Shown here: piece by piece, positions 38,388-48,438 of the stretch | Position numbering within the stretch: position 1 is the first letter of the stretch | Layout: every line of letters begins with the position of its first letter | Assembly (NCBI GenBank): GCA_900155495.1 | Contig: FTLJ01000759.1 | Coordinates: 43,270-107,269 of the forward strand | DNA from: Porogramme epimiltina | Lineage: Eukaryota > Basidiomycota > Agaricomycetes > Polyporales > Polyporaceae | Direction: 5' to 3' | Length of the DNA stretch: 64,000 nucleotides | Notes under the pieces: generated by a model | Database searches by the model: none | What the model was told of the DNA's origin: nothing | Seen by the model: the letters and a program-made list of their open reading frames with translations, nothing else | Made by a program: the position numbers and the translations under genes

Positions 38388-40296
38388 ATGGTCTTCTCGC
38401 CTCGCCTCGCAGCCGCGGCGCTCGTCGCCGCCTCCTCCTCCGCGCTCGCGAACGTCCAGTACCCCGCGAGCGTCGCGCTCTCGCCCGACGCTGCGTCGCT
38501 CAACTTCACGGAGCTCTTCGCCGCGTACGGCGGGGACCTCTCGAACGAGGCGTGGCGCCGCACGGCGTGGAACGGGCTCACGACGTTCGCGCACGCGCCG
38601 CCGCTCCGCTGCTTCGGCGAGGAGGCGGGCGTCCCGTACGACGTCGCCGTCATCGGCGCGCCCTTCGACACCGCGACGAGCTTCCGGCCCGGGTGAGCGT
38701 CCCTTCCCCCATCCCGTCTGTCCTTATCGCCCCCCCCCTCCCGGCGCGTGCCAGAAATATCGTGCCTTGCGGGAACCCGCGCGCGGGGCCATGGGGAGGT
38801 GGGTCTCCGCAGGCCGTGTGCTGACTGCGTTCTGTGTGCGTCCAGCGCGCGATTTGGGCCCAACGGCATCCGCAAGGGCTCGCGCAGGCTCGGGATTGAC
38901 AGGATCAACGTCCCTGCGAAGATCCGCGTGAGCGACCACCTCGATGTCGTCGACTGCGGTGACATCCGTAAGTCCCCTGCGCCCGTTTATCCCCTTCGCC
39001 TGCGCGTGCTGAATGAGGGGGGTGGTGCACAGCGATGGTCTTGACCGACAACAAGGTCGCGCTGCGCCAGCTCGAGCTCGCGAACGCGGCGCTCGTGTCC
39101 GGCACGGCCGCGCGCGCGTACGAGGGCAAGAGCATCGCCAAGGACGGCAAGTTCCACCCGCGCGTTCTGACCCTCGGTGGCGACCACACCATCACTCTCC
39201 CCCTCCTCCGTGGTGTTGCGAGTGTCTACGGGCCTGTCAGCGTTATTCACTTTGACAGCCACCTTGGTGAGCGCCTACAGTAGATCAATGCCTTGAAGTG
39301 GAAGCTTATGCTCATTACCTAGACACCTGGAAGCCCAAGCCAATGGCTGTGAGTTAGAATGACCATGGTTTTGGCATCTTGCGCTCATGGTGCATTGCAT
39401 AGGGTGGCCCTTGGCTCCCGGGAGAGGAAATCCCCGTCAGCCACGGCAGCTACTTCTGGTATGCGCACCAGGAGGGCCTGCTCGCGCCCAACAACTCCAA
39501 CATCGTAAGTGTCCCCCTCCCGCATTAAGCCCAAGGTTCTGAACATTCGCTTCTCTAGCACGTTGGTATCCGTGGTGCGATCAACAGCTGGCAGGACTAC
39601 GATGACGACTTCGAGTTTGGTTGGGTCATCTCGCACGCGTGGGACGCTGAGGACCTCGGCTGGCAGGGCGTTGTGAAGAAGATCCGCGACACCGTCGGCG
39701 ACAACCCCGTCTACAGTGAGCCTCCTGCCCTCTTATCCCCACTCATCCCTCTCGTTCCCTAGCATGATACTCAATGCGCGCGCTCCGCAGTCACTCTCGA
39801 TATCGACGTGATTGACCCCGGCATGGCCCCCGCGTGAGTTCATTCCCTCGTCTCCGGGCGCCTGCGCAGCAGATACTGACCCACCACGCCCGTGCAGGAC
39901 TGGAACGTGAGTAGACAAGCTTCCCCGGAGATGCCTCCGCGAGAGTGGCTCCACTGACCCCCTGTTTTAGTCCCGAGATCGGCGGCTTCACCACCAGGGT
40001 AAGCACCTCACTTGAGTCGTCCGTTCCGCGTGCTCACCCCGGTGCCTGTCCCGCAGGAGATCAAGAAGATCCTCCAGGCACTGGAGGGCCTCAAGGTCGT
40101 CGGCGCGGACATTGTCGAGGTCGCGCCCGACTACGACACGCAAGGTATGGCGTCCCCGATCACCCCCTTTTGCGTTAGCTGGGAATGCTGAGGCGTGGCG
40201 CCGCCACCTCCTACAGACGAGATCACCTCCATCGCCGCGGCCAACATCGGCTGGGATATGCTTGCGCTGATGGCGAAGGCACCGCTCGTGCAGTGA
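38388..40296 (+). CDS. Secreted agmatinase-like ureohydrolase
   Basis: About ten exons encode roughly 400 residues. The N-terminus is a signal peptide ([19 protein letters not shown]). The ureohydrolase fold shows [65 protein letters not shown] and [14 protein letters not shown]. It continues with [20 protein letters not shown] and [20 protein letters not shown]. The Mn(II)-ligand motifs GGDHT, DSHLD and DIDVIDP are intact. One exon is only 9 nt (39898-39906) and supplies three codons of the conserved A-T-G-T-P-E loop. Members hydrolyse agmatine or a related guanidino compound to urea; the true substrate is not evident. Secretion is unusual for the family but common among fungal homologues (recalled, not checked). 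Confidence 0.88.
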
Positions 40297-41084
40297 ACAG
40301 CGCTATCGCTGTCGGAGCATGATGACGACTTGAGTAGACTCAAAAGTTCGGCCGTGGCTCCGCGGAGCTGGGAGTCCTTCGTTACTCGGACTCAAAATAC
40401 GTACGGATGTAATGGGAACTAGATGTGTACTATATTCCGCGTAATGCGGGCGATTCTCTGCTTCGGAGGACTGGTCCGAAACCTGGTGTGAGAATAGAGA
40501 TGGGGTAGGCCGTCTGGATGAAGAAGGTCTGAGAAAGACCCTCCAGTGGGATTTATCACACACTGGCTCTCGATTTCCGTTCGGCCTCGTTTGTAAGTGG
40601 ATAAGCTGACGAAGCTGCAATGTTAAGCCATTTAGCTCTAGAGAATGAAGCAGCGGGTGTGCCTGACCATGACGCCATCGATATACCCATGTGGGGGTGG
40701 TATTTTATGGGCGCCTAGTCGAGATCTCGACACTTCGACCGCTCCTTGACTCTGGCTATTCCCTCGTAATGCTTCGGAATCTACTGGTGTTTGCGCACAC
40801 GACGGGCACCGACCGCATTTCGTGTAGTAAGATCAAGATATTCCAAACACTAGCCGCGCGGGGTTAGACCAAACGGAGCAGCTGACTCGTCGAACCGAGC
40901 AACAGTGTTTGCCCATGCAAGCACTAGGGCACGGGATGAAGCGGGCGTGGACCCGCGATCGTGGTATATAAGCCGATAGTCCCGCGTTCTCGTCCTGCGA
41001 GGCTGCTGTCATCGCCCCTTATCTGTCCCTCCACGCCCCCGGGACACGTCTTTTCCGACTTCCAGCTCGTCGTCACCAAGCGAA
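40297..41084. other. Intergenic region upstream of the ABM-like gene
   Basis: This 788-bp region contains no recognised gene. It ends in a compact promoter with a clear TATA box (listed separately). Confidence 0.45.
40965..40972 (+). promoter_or_regulatory. TATA box of the ABM-like gene
   Basis: TATATAAG lies about 115 bp upstream of the ATG at 41085 in gtggTATATAAGccg. It is a good fungal core promoter element by sequence and position. Confidence 0.55.
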
Positions 41085-41919
41085 ATGGCTTTCCCAACGG
41101 TCGAAGTCGTGTACGCCCCGGGTACAGATGCCATCAAGGCAAGTCCCACCGACGCGTCTCTTGTAGCCGGTACATGCGAGATCCTCAAGAGCACCGAGGG
41201 CCATATCAAGTGCGTGCCTGCGTCTGTGCTGCGGCCGTGTCTTCTGACATCTCGTGTTCTGCAGATCCCACTACGGAGTTCAGCATGAAGACAAATCGAC
41301 AGCATACATGACCGTCGGTGAGTACCCTCCGCTGCTAATGATCCCCGTTACCCGAATCGCTCACGCTGCCCAATTTCCCCCTCCGTTTCTTGTTGGTCCT
41401 ATATCCAGCATGGGAGACTCTCGCACATCACCACAAGCTCATGAACGACAAAGAGACTTACCCTAAGCTCACCGCCGCGATCCAAGGCATGCTCAACCTC
41501 TCTGGTCTCAAAATGTTCCATGTGGCGGTCACTGGCGATCCTTTCCCTGCGCTCAACGCGCCAGTCACCGAGCTCGCCACCGTCACTCTGCAAGAGGGCA
41601 AGTCGAAAGAGGAGCTCGAGGCCGTTCTTGGCGAGCTCTCAAAAGCCATCTCGGCGGCACCCGTGGCAGTCTCGCCCGTCTGGGGACCTCTGGTGGAAAA
41701 GGAGAACACATGGGCTCTTTTCATCGGCTGGACCACCATTGAGGTGCGCGTTCTGTGTCACGGCTTGAAAAAACTTCGTCGACTCATGAATCTGCGTCAT
41801 TCTGTCAGGCGCACTGGGCGCTTGTGAAGGGAGGAGACCAAACTGTTACAGACATCGTCACTAGGCTCCGCTCGCTGGCGAACGTGGAACTTGTGCATAT
41901 CCCGTTCACGCCTTACTAA
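41085..41919 (+). CDS. Small dimeric alpha/beta-barrel (ABM-like) protein
   Basis: Four exons (41085-41209, 41265-41317, 41409-41743, 41809-41919) give 207 residues. The protein starts with a conserved VEVVYAPGTDAIKASPTD and has two ferredoxin-like halves: TCEILKSTEGHIKSHYGVQH and ATVTLQEGKSKEELEAVLGE followed by WALFIGWTTIEAHWALVKG. This resembles fungal ABM/EthD-type dimeric alpha-beta barrels, which include monooxygenases and stress-responsive proteins. There is no signal peptide, so it should be cytosolic. The TATA-driven promoter suggests inducible expression. Substrate and activity are unknown. Confidence 0.68.
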
Positions 41920-43028
41920 GCTCGTTCGGAGGACGTTGACAGAAGCCACGGTGCCTGATGTACGATATTCGCCCACGCTCTTATGCCGTCCATCACATTT
42001 TGCGCGTGTGCGTGCCTGAACCACGACTGTTATTCCTCGTGAGTTGTCCAGTTTCTGATTAGCCCCTGTTTACGTCCCAAGCAGGAGGGAAGGGGGCCAC
42101 CCGGTCGAGTGCGCGCGCAGTCGAAGTACCTCCCCAATGTCGCGCGAAGGTTCCCCGCCCCCGAACGCGTTACGGCACTTCCCGTGAGACTCGCGTGGCC
42201 TTCGCTCGCCTTCCTTGCCCGCCGGCGACCAGCACTCCCATGTCCACTCCCACCACACGCGCCCCTCTCCCCGATCCGCTGCGGCACACGCCCCGGGACG
42301 TGTCGCGTGCGGACCTGCGGGTCGCACACTCTGCCCGTACGCTGATATATCTAGCATATGCGCGCCCACGCTCCACGCTCCCTGTGAAACTGCGCGCGGG
42401 CCATTGTCAGCACCCGCACCGATCCAACGATTAGACTGAATAGACGTCGACGAACGAACCCGCTCTCCCGGCGACCATACACCCGCACCCTATCGCGGGT
42501 GCTTCGCAGCCTCGACCGGGGCGGTGGGCGCGCGCACGCAGGCGATAATAGCTCGAGAGTGGCCGACGCGGGCCCCTTCCGACCCGGGATAGGCAGGCGT
42601 GCGTGCATATGCCACCCGAGCGCAGTATGGGAAAGTGTATTGCGCGTGCAGCGGGTGGCGTCTGGACGCCCGCACCGCCGCCTTGTCGTTGGTAAAGAAC
42701 CCGGATCCCACCAGTGGCTCCGGGCCCTCGTCGTCGGTGGGGGTGGGTACGCCCGGAGGCATAGGCGTCATCATCGTGTACGTTTTGCGTGCATTTATTC
42801 CGTGAGCCTTCCTTTATGATTCCGCTCCTCGCCCCCGCTGTGTTTCCTCTTCCCCCATCTCCTCGCTGCTGCCCGCCCTACCCCAACGATTGAGTTGAGT
42901 GCGACTATCGCGCAGTGTGTCTGAGCGGTATGTACACCGTCGATGCTTCGGCTTCAATTCAACTGATTTGTGATCTTCCAGTGCCTTGGGCAAGTAAATT
43001 GTGCTCCACACCCACCCAGTCATTCAGG
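41920..43028. other. Long GC-rich intergenic region
   Basis: More than 1.1 kb with high GC and many C/G runs, especially 42100-42750. Several ORFs on both strands are open only because stop codons are rare in this composition; none has recognisable content. It probably contains the promoter of the membrane protein at 43029. Confidence 0.45.
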
Positions 43029-43844
43029 ATGCGTCTCTCGGAACTCACCTCCGCCGGTGCACTCCTATTCCTCGTCGACGCCGTCTATGCCCGCCGAGGC
43101 AGCGACGACTCGAGCTCCTCCGATGACGACGACGACAAGACGACGTCCACCGGTGCCACCCCGTCCTCGTCTGCATCCGCCTCCCCATCCTCTACTTCCT
43201 CCGCACCACCCTCTACGTCTTCTACCGCGATCCAGTTTCTTCAACCAGGGAACGCGACGACCTGCTCCGATACGACCCTCCAGTGGTCGCTCCCCTCCAG
43301 CTCGAGCGCGCTCGTCAATACCACGCTTACACTCACGATCACCAACGACCGCGCCTCCTTCCCGCCCTCCGGCTCCGGGCCCTCCATCGCGCCGCGTCCC
43401 CCGCTGGTGACGCGCACCCTCGCCCCCGCCCGCGCGGGCGCGGGCAGCGTGTCCTGGCCGGTCGTTGACGTCCCCGCGGGCACGTATGTCGTCGTCGCGA
43501 CCGCAGCGGACGACAGCGGCAGCGAGACGACCGCCCTCGCGACGTCGCCCGTCTTCTCCGTCCTCGCGGGCGCGGACACGTCCTGCCTCGCCGCGTCGTC
43601 ATCGTCGAGCACGTCGAGCACGGGCGCGCTCGGGGCCGCCGCGACGGGCGCGAACGCGGACAACAGCGCGGGCGCGCCGTCGCAGAAGAAGCTCGACCCA
43701 GGCGTGCTCGGCGGCGTCGTCGCTGGCGTCGTGGTCGTGGTCGTGCTGCTCATCCTGGTGTTTACGTTCCCGCACTACTGGAAGGAGCGGCTCCTGCGGC
43801 GGTCGCGCAACCGGCGCCCGGGTGGGCCGTATTACCTCTTCTAG
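43029..43844 (+). CDS. Single-pass membrane protein with Ser/Thr-rich ectodomain
   Basis: This single exon encodes 271 residues. It starts with a signal peptide (LTSAGALLFLVDAVYA), then an Asp run (DDSSSSDDDDD) and a Ser/Thr/Pro stretch likely to be O-glycosylated. The next domain looks like a fungal Ig-like/Ser-Thr-rich surface domain (IQFLQPGNATTCSDTTLQWS...LTLTITND...VDVPAGTYVVVATAADDS). A second Ser/Ala stalk leads to a membrane segment (GVLGGVVAGVVVVVVLLILV) and a short basic cytoplasmic tail ending GPYYLF. The architecture resembles cell-wall sensors or surface mucins, but the family was not identified. The ATG at 43029 was chosen because it begins the signal peptide; an upstream in-frame ATG would bury it. 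Confidence 0.75.
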   Translation: MRLSELTSAGALLFLVDAVYARRGSDDSSSSDDDDDKTTSTGATPSSSASASPSSTSSAPPSTSSTAIQFLQPGNATTCSDTTLQWSLPSSSSALVNTTLTLTITNDRASFPPSGSGPSIAPRPPLVTRTLAPARAGAGSVSWPVVDVPAGTYVVVATAADDSGSETTALATSPVFSVLAGADTSCLAASSSSSTSSTGALGAAATGANADNSAGAPSQKKLDPGVLGGVVAGVVVVVVLLILVFTFPHYWKERLLRRSRNRRPGGPYYLF

Positions 43845-44495
43845 TTTTGCGTGCTTCGGTTTGGGTTTGGGTTCGAACAGTTGTCACAGTTCTGTAGTTA
43901 TTCTGTTAATGCTCGTGCGTTAGTCATTCAAAGTTTGTGTCACCTCCGATGAGTTCTGTGGTCCTCAACCAGTAGTATACATTCCAGCCAACCTCTCTCA
44001 CGCTCATCCGGCCCATCTTGTACTTGCATAGGATTAGTGTTCAACCCCAATGTTTTCAGAACGCTCGCCAGTCCTTCGATCGACTGGACTTTACTTTGAG
44101 GTGGTTGGCGTGAGGCAATATCATCTTTGTAGTACCAAGTAAGTAACCAATTAAGAAGTGCATCCAACGAGCGCTTGTCGAGCTACGCCCAGTCTCAGGC
44201 TTGCAGTTCATTCACTGCAGCTTGCCCCGCCACAGCCTAACACCTTTCACCTTGCTATGCCGTTCTCTGCTTTCATCTTTGGCTTAACATACCGAATTGA
44301 ATACAAAGGCCTCTGTTCCTGGTCGAAATGCAAGATACTATGCAAACGAGCCCGCTTAAAGCCTTTGTGCAAGTTTCCTCCCCTCCAGAAACCAACGTGG
44401 CGCTCAAAGCCCATTCCAAGAACCCTCCTCCGGGGGGGTATACTATAAGTGATAGTGGATAGCGACGGCCATCGCACTCATTACCCCCTGCCGAG
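43845..44495. other. Intergenic region
   Basis: 651 bp without a convincing gene. A minus-strand ORF at 43940-44167 (MDALLNWLLTWYYKDD...) reads like protein but was not recognised. A weak TATA-like ctataagt near 44443 could serve the next gene. Confidence 0.4.
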
Positions 44496-45849
44496 ATGGA
44501 CGGTCTCCTCACCTCGATGGAGAAAATCGCCGCTGCGTCTCTCGCGGCCCCAGACTTCCGAGATATATGGTTGTATGCTCCCTCAAAGCGGACGCGGGTC
44601 AACTCAGGCAAGAAGTACGTCATGAGAGCCACTTGTCCTCGACCTGTGGTCGCGGTCAAGGCCATCCTGGAGGAAACTGTCTGGTTCAGAGAGATGTGTA
44701 CGTTTGTCGTCAATGCCACTCGCATTTTACCATGGTGTCTGACCAATAGTAAAGTATACAAGGCGGAGCGTGAAGGTAGTGTTCGAGAGTCTAAGGACTC
44801 AGAGGATACTTGCATAGAAACCCAGCAATCAGAATACGACTACGAGGATGACAGCGACCTAGAAGATGGCGAGACTTCTGATGCGCCTCAGAACGCGGAC
44901 ATTGTCTCAAAGGCTTCTACCGAGCCGTCTTTTCCCCAACTTACCCTACCCGCCTTCGATATACGACTTGGGCGGCTGATGATCCCCAATGTAGCATATC
45001 AAACGTGAGTCAAGACTTTCCCGGACCCACCTCTCGCACACTCATGGTACCGCAGGCTCCGCGCTCTGGTCTTTTATCTCTACTCGGGCAAGGTTGCATT
45101 TCTGCGGTTGAAGTCGCAAGGACTCGACCCGGAACAGAGATCGTATAACATCAAAATTATGGAAGCATATGGCCCACCACCCTGCTCACCCAAGTCCCTT
45201 CTCCGCATCGCCGGCATGGTCAGTTTCGACTCCCTGTCTGTGTAGCATCACTTTACCTGACCGGTGCACGTTGTGGTAGGCCAATTTGCCAAAATTGCGC
45301 ACTCTCGCTTTCGACGAACTTGTCAAGTGTATCGGATACACCAACGTCGTTGAAGAAGCGTTCTCGCGTTTCGCATCGAGGTGTGCACTCTTCCGCGCAT
45401 TATCTCGAGTAGCGCTTCAACGATCTTGCAGACAACACCAGTTCCGTGGCAAGGTGGCCCTCTATATTCGTGACCACTACACAGACCGAACCGTTCAGCA
45501 GTGCCTCCAAGCCAAACTCAGGCTACTCGCCAGGGGTTATCTCCCGCACGCAGTTCCTATTATGCAAGACCTAATGGGATTCGGCCAGATCACATTGTTG
45601 ATGAACAGACCGCCAGGCATCCTCTCTCCCTCGACCCCAGGGCGGGTCGACGGGTCGATATTGTGCCCCTCCAAGACTCAACCGAACGCCTCAGGCGACG
45701 ATGGGCAGCCGTCAGCTGCAACTCAGCGTGCTTCCGCACATAACGTCGGCGCTCCGTTTGTCTTTACGGGCTCTACATCGACCAGTGCTGGGCCTGGTGC
45801 GCACTCTCCTCCTAACCCGCGTACGACATTGCAAGGGCCTGTCGTGTAG
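44496..45849 (+). CDS. BTB/POZ-like protein, paralogue of the gene at 62-63.5 kb
   Basis: Exons run from 44496 to about 45004, then 45055, 45281 and 45432 to the TAG at 45849. A further 57-bp intron near 44699 (GTACGT to AGTAAAG) is likely, because splicing it gives FREM-LYKAERE, matching the spacing of the paralogue. Shared family blocks are a BTB-like start (FRDIWLYAPSKRTRV), an acidic loop (YDYEDDSDLEDGE), MIPNVAYQTLRALVFYLYSG, PPPCSPKSLLRIAGM and LPKLRTLAFDELVKCIGYTN followed by VVEEAFSRFASR. The signature TSGFxE of the paralogue is absent, so the BTB dimer region is diverged. These proteins form an expanded Agaricomycete family of unknown role, possibly CUL3 adaptors. Confidence 0.72.
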
Positions 45850-46680
45850 ACTACACAAGCTCTTCTCACGGATCCCCGCGTTTTCGCCGTCTTCAAATCC
45901 CTCTGTGTATGCCTCGACGGGAAGCAAATGCCTCTCGCAACCAGTCACCGCTGCCCATAACTGTCTCGATCTTCCCCCGTCAGCCACTTCTTGAACTGCA
46001 CCGTCCAATCTCTGTGTAGCTCATTGTACATTGTCCTTAGACCTGGTGAAGAACATGGATTACCTGTCGTATAGCGTATGTGCGATTCTATGATGTATCC
46101 CGTAACTAACCGTAGCATTCGCCTCGTGAAAGGACCTCTGATGATTGCCGTAGCACCTACAGTGTAGTAGCTGCCATGTGTGTTGCTGTATACAATACAT
46201 AATTAGGCGTCCCGAGAGCCACAGTTGGTAAACCCGTTCTTGAGTAGTTCGAATGTAATGACCACTGCCCCCAGCTTAGGCGTTAATAGTACTCATGACC
46301 ACGTGACCCATCTGACGGCATCCGACGATCTGACTCCACTGTCGGTTCACCCTAAGTATTTAGCCTCAAGTCGAGAAAGACCACAGCCCCTCATTTTAGC
46401 CCCTCCTTTTGTAGAGGCTCAACGAAGCTCCATTACACACACTGCAGAAGTACGGCGGAGGCATCCACATGTGACTAGTAATTCAAGTTGTACAACGCCC
46501 AGGTTTGTAGTGATTTGTAAGCAAATGGCCCATATCTTCCAGACTCGGTTACTATAGCTGACGTTCAACCTCGCGCCGAGGCGATAGAATTGGTGTCTAA
46601 AATGCACGGTACGCAAGTTAACACAATATGGTTCCTTCAACTGTCAGGTGACAATTTACCGCAGCGACGGTGTGACCTTC
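45850..46680. other. AT-richer intergenic region
   Basis: 830 bp of visibly lower GC than flanking genes. No recognisable gene was found on either strand. It separates the BTB-like gene from the peptide gene. Confidence 0.45.
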
Positions 46681-46931
46681 TCACTCGTCGGAAGTGCCGA
46701 GTTCGGGTTTCTTTTGTGGCCTGCTGTAGAAGATGCCGTCGATCCCCTGAGGAGCTCTGGCAACTGACAATGTATCATTTCAGTACATTCATCATCCAGG
46801 CAGCTTAGTAGATCTATACGATACTAACCTGCGACACGCTTGGCAAAGAGATCCCTAGACTTATCTGGCAGCGGCGCGCCTAGGATGGAAAGTGCGAGTA
46901 TGCACTGAACAAGCAAGGTGACGAGGCGCAT
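46681..46931 (-). CDS. Small secreted peptide precursor with Kex2-type site (candidate RiPP precursor)
   Basis: Two exons (46829-46931 and 46681-46763) encode 61 residues; neither exon is a long ORF, so the gene is easily missed. Residues 1-18 form a clean signal peptide (MRLVTLLVQCILALSILG, then APLP). A short propeptide (DKSRDLFA) ends in KR at residues 31-32, a Kex2 cleavage site. The presumptive mature part includes APQGIDGIFYSR and another dibasic KK near residue 52, then an acidic tail (ELGTSDE). The 65-bp intron has donor GTTAGT and acceptor TCAG, and without splicing a stop follows at once. A TATA box sits about 70 bp upstream. Such architecture fits dikaritin-type RiPP precursors or small secreted effector/hormone-like peptides. 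Product and processing are unproven. Confidence 0.6.
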
Positions 46932-46999
46932 TATTGGATGGAGAGAAGCTTGGTCGAGTTATGAAGGCGAAGGTGAGGATTTCTGGGGTCGTGTCAGGG

Positions 47000-47007
47000 T
47001 TTTTATA
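47000..47007 (-). promoter_or_regulatory. TATA box of the secreted-peptide gene
   Basis: Minus-strand TATAAAAA lies 69-76 bp upstream of the peptide ATG at 46931. This spacing supports the small gene being real and strongly transcribed under some condition. Confidence 0.55.
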
Positions 47008-47282
47008 TGTACGCTCGTTTCCCGAAATGCTAATCTAGTTTCCACCAGACGTCTTTACTGATAGCAATCTTTCAGACCATGTTCTAGGAGACTGATATCT
47101 GTCAATGACGACGTCTTCGGGATATACACGTAGGGCCGCAAGATGTCATGGCCTAGTTGCCTGCGGACCGCTCGAAGAAGCTTCGAAATTAAAGCTCACA
47201 TGGTGCGGTGAGCGCAACCATATGCGCACTCGGTAAGTATGCACACCCTCCGCTTGAACGTGCTAACTCACTGGCGTAAAGT

Positions 47283-48438
47283 ATGCCACTAACAACTACT
47301 TCCGGCATATACCGAAGGAGTGTCGGACTTCGGTGGACCTTCAGGCTTACGGTGGGGTTCACCTTGATTGGCCGTTCAAGTAGCTCTCAACACCTTCCAT
47401 TGAACGCCCATGGTACATCGAAACAAGCAAACGACCCGCTAAGTATAGTCCTACGTGGTTTTTATTCTCTACTATTGTTTACCCACCAATTATATCAGAT
47501 TCGCCGAAGGATGTGGTATCATGGCTTGACAGACGCGACGTCGTGACCGCTGCGCTGGCCAGTGTTCGATGTGGGGGGAATGAAGGCAGACGATCCGTAT
47601 TTGAGAACATTCCTTTGACGTGTACACCTGGTGCTGTTGGAGCAGCCGAGCCATGTCTCACCGCGTCCCGCGCCCTAGAGCCGTTCGTATTGGCCGTTCT
47701 CAACAATTTATGGCTGAATGCTGCTGAAAAGGGCCACCTTGTCGCACAGAAACTGAAGACGACGGTCCACCATGGGCGTTCCCACAGTGGAGCGGTGTAC
47801 TTACGCCCTACTCCTGGTGTGTGCATATCTGGCGTAAGGTGATCGCGAACCTGGTGATAAACTCTGACAAGGATATCGGGACAATGGACGTCTACCCGAC
47901 ACACAAGGACCACTCACTATGCACCGAGGCTGAAGGAGCCTCCTACATGGGGAGAAGCCTTCAATTTTTAGTAAGGCCTTTAGGCTTTGATATGAGTTAG
48001 AAGCTGCCAACCTCACTCAGACGTACGGCATCCGTACAGGAATATACCAGACCAATAGTGAGCGAGCTTTTAATCTCTTACTCGGTTTAGGGAACCTATG
48101 ACACGCACGCTCACTTTATATGTCTTAATTCCGACCGTCATCCGCAGACCCGCAATTTATAGATGCGCGAGAGCACACCTTCGTCGGCGCTCAAGGTTGT
48201 TCATATTTCTTCGGCCCCAGGTTTATACTTGACGGTTTAGGGAAGCATATGGATGATCGGTGCTGCAGATACCGGACATTGCGTTGTCCTCCCTACGATC
48301 GCCTATCGTATTCATAACCATCCTCATCGGCACCATGGACGGACTCGTTGTCGTCAAGCACACCTACAGCGAGTGGCTCGTGACTTTGCCTTCAGGTGCA
48401 TGCTCTAGCCTCGCTTTACCCTCACCACTCTGCCAGTG
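47283..48438 (+). pseudogene. Decayed multi-exon gene of unrecognised family
   Basis: Several protein-like blocks appear in order: RRDVVTAALASVR and ALEPFVLAVLNNLWLNAAEK (exon 47499-47816), IWRKVIANLVINSDKDIGTM and YPTHKDHSLCTEAEG (to 47970), NLTQTYGIRTGIYQTN (about 48001-48055), QFIDAREHTFVGAQ (48148-48195) and IPDIALSSLRSPIVFITILI with YSEWLVTLPSG (to about 48395). Canonical donors flank most blocks. The frame is lost at least three times: at a GTGTGTG run near 47817-47823 (an apparent extra TG), before 48001, and before 48269. I did not recognise the family. The His-rich HKDHS and the AREHTF segments may be ligand sites. An intact gene with unusual introns remains possible, but a pseudogene is the simpler reading. 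Confidence 0.4.

Noticed and set aside
42100..42800. Several ORFs in the GC-rich spacer before 43029
   Set aside because: They are open only because stops are rare at this GC content; no conserved motif in any frame.
43858..43885. Sequence ggtttgggtttgggttcgaa considered as a telomere-like repeat or tRNA T-arm
   Set aside because: Only two imperfect GGGTTT units, and no acceptor stem or cloverleaf around the GGTTCGAA; it is in a 3' UTR-like position.
44700..44751. 52-bp intron (GTACGT...AATAG) in the BTB-like gene
   Set aside because: It would shift the frame into an early stop; the 57-bp alternative ending AGTAAAG keeps the frame and matches the paralogue's spacing.
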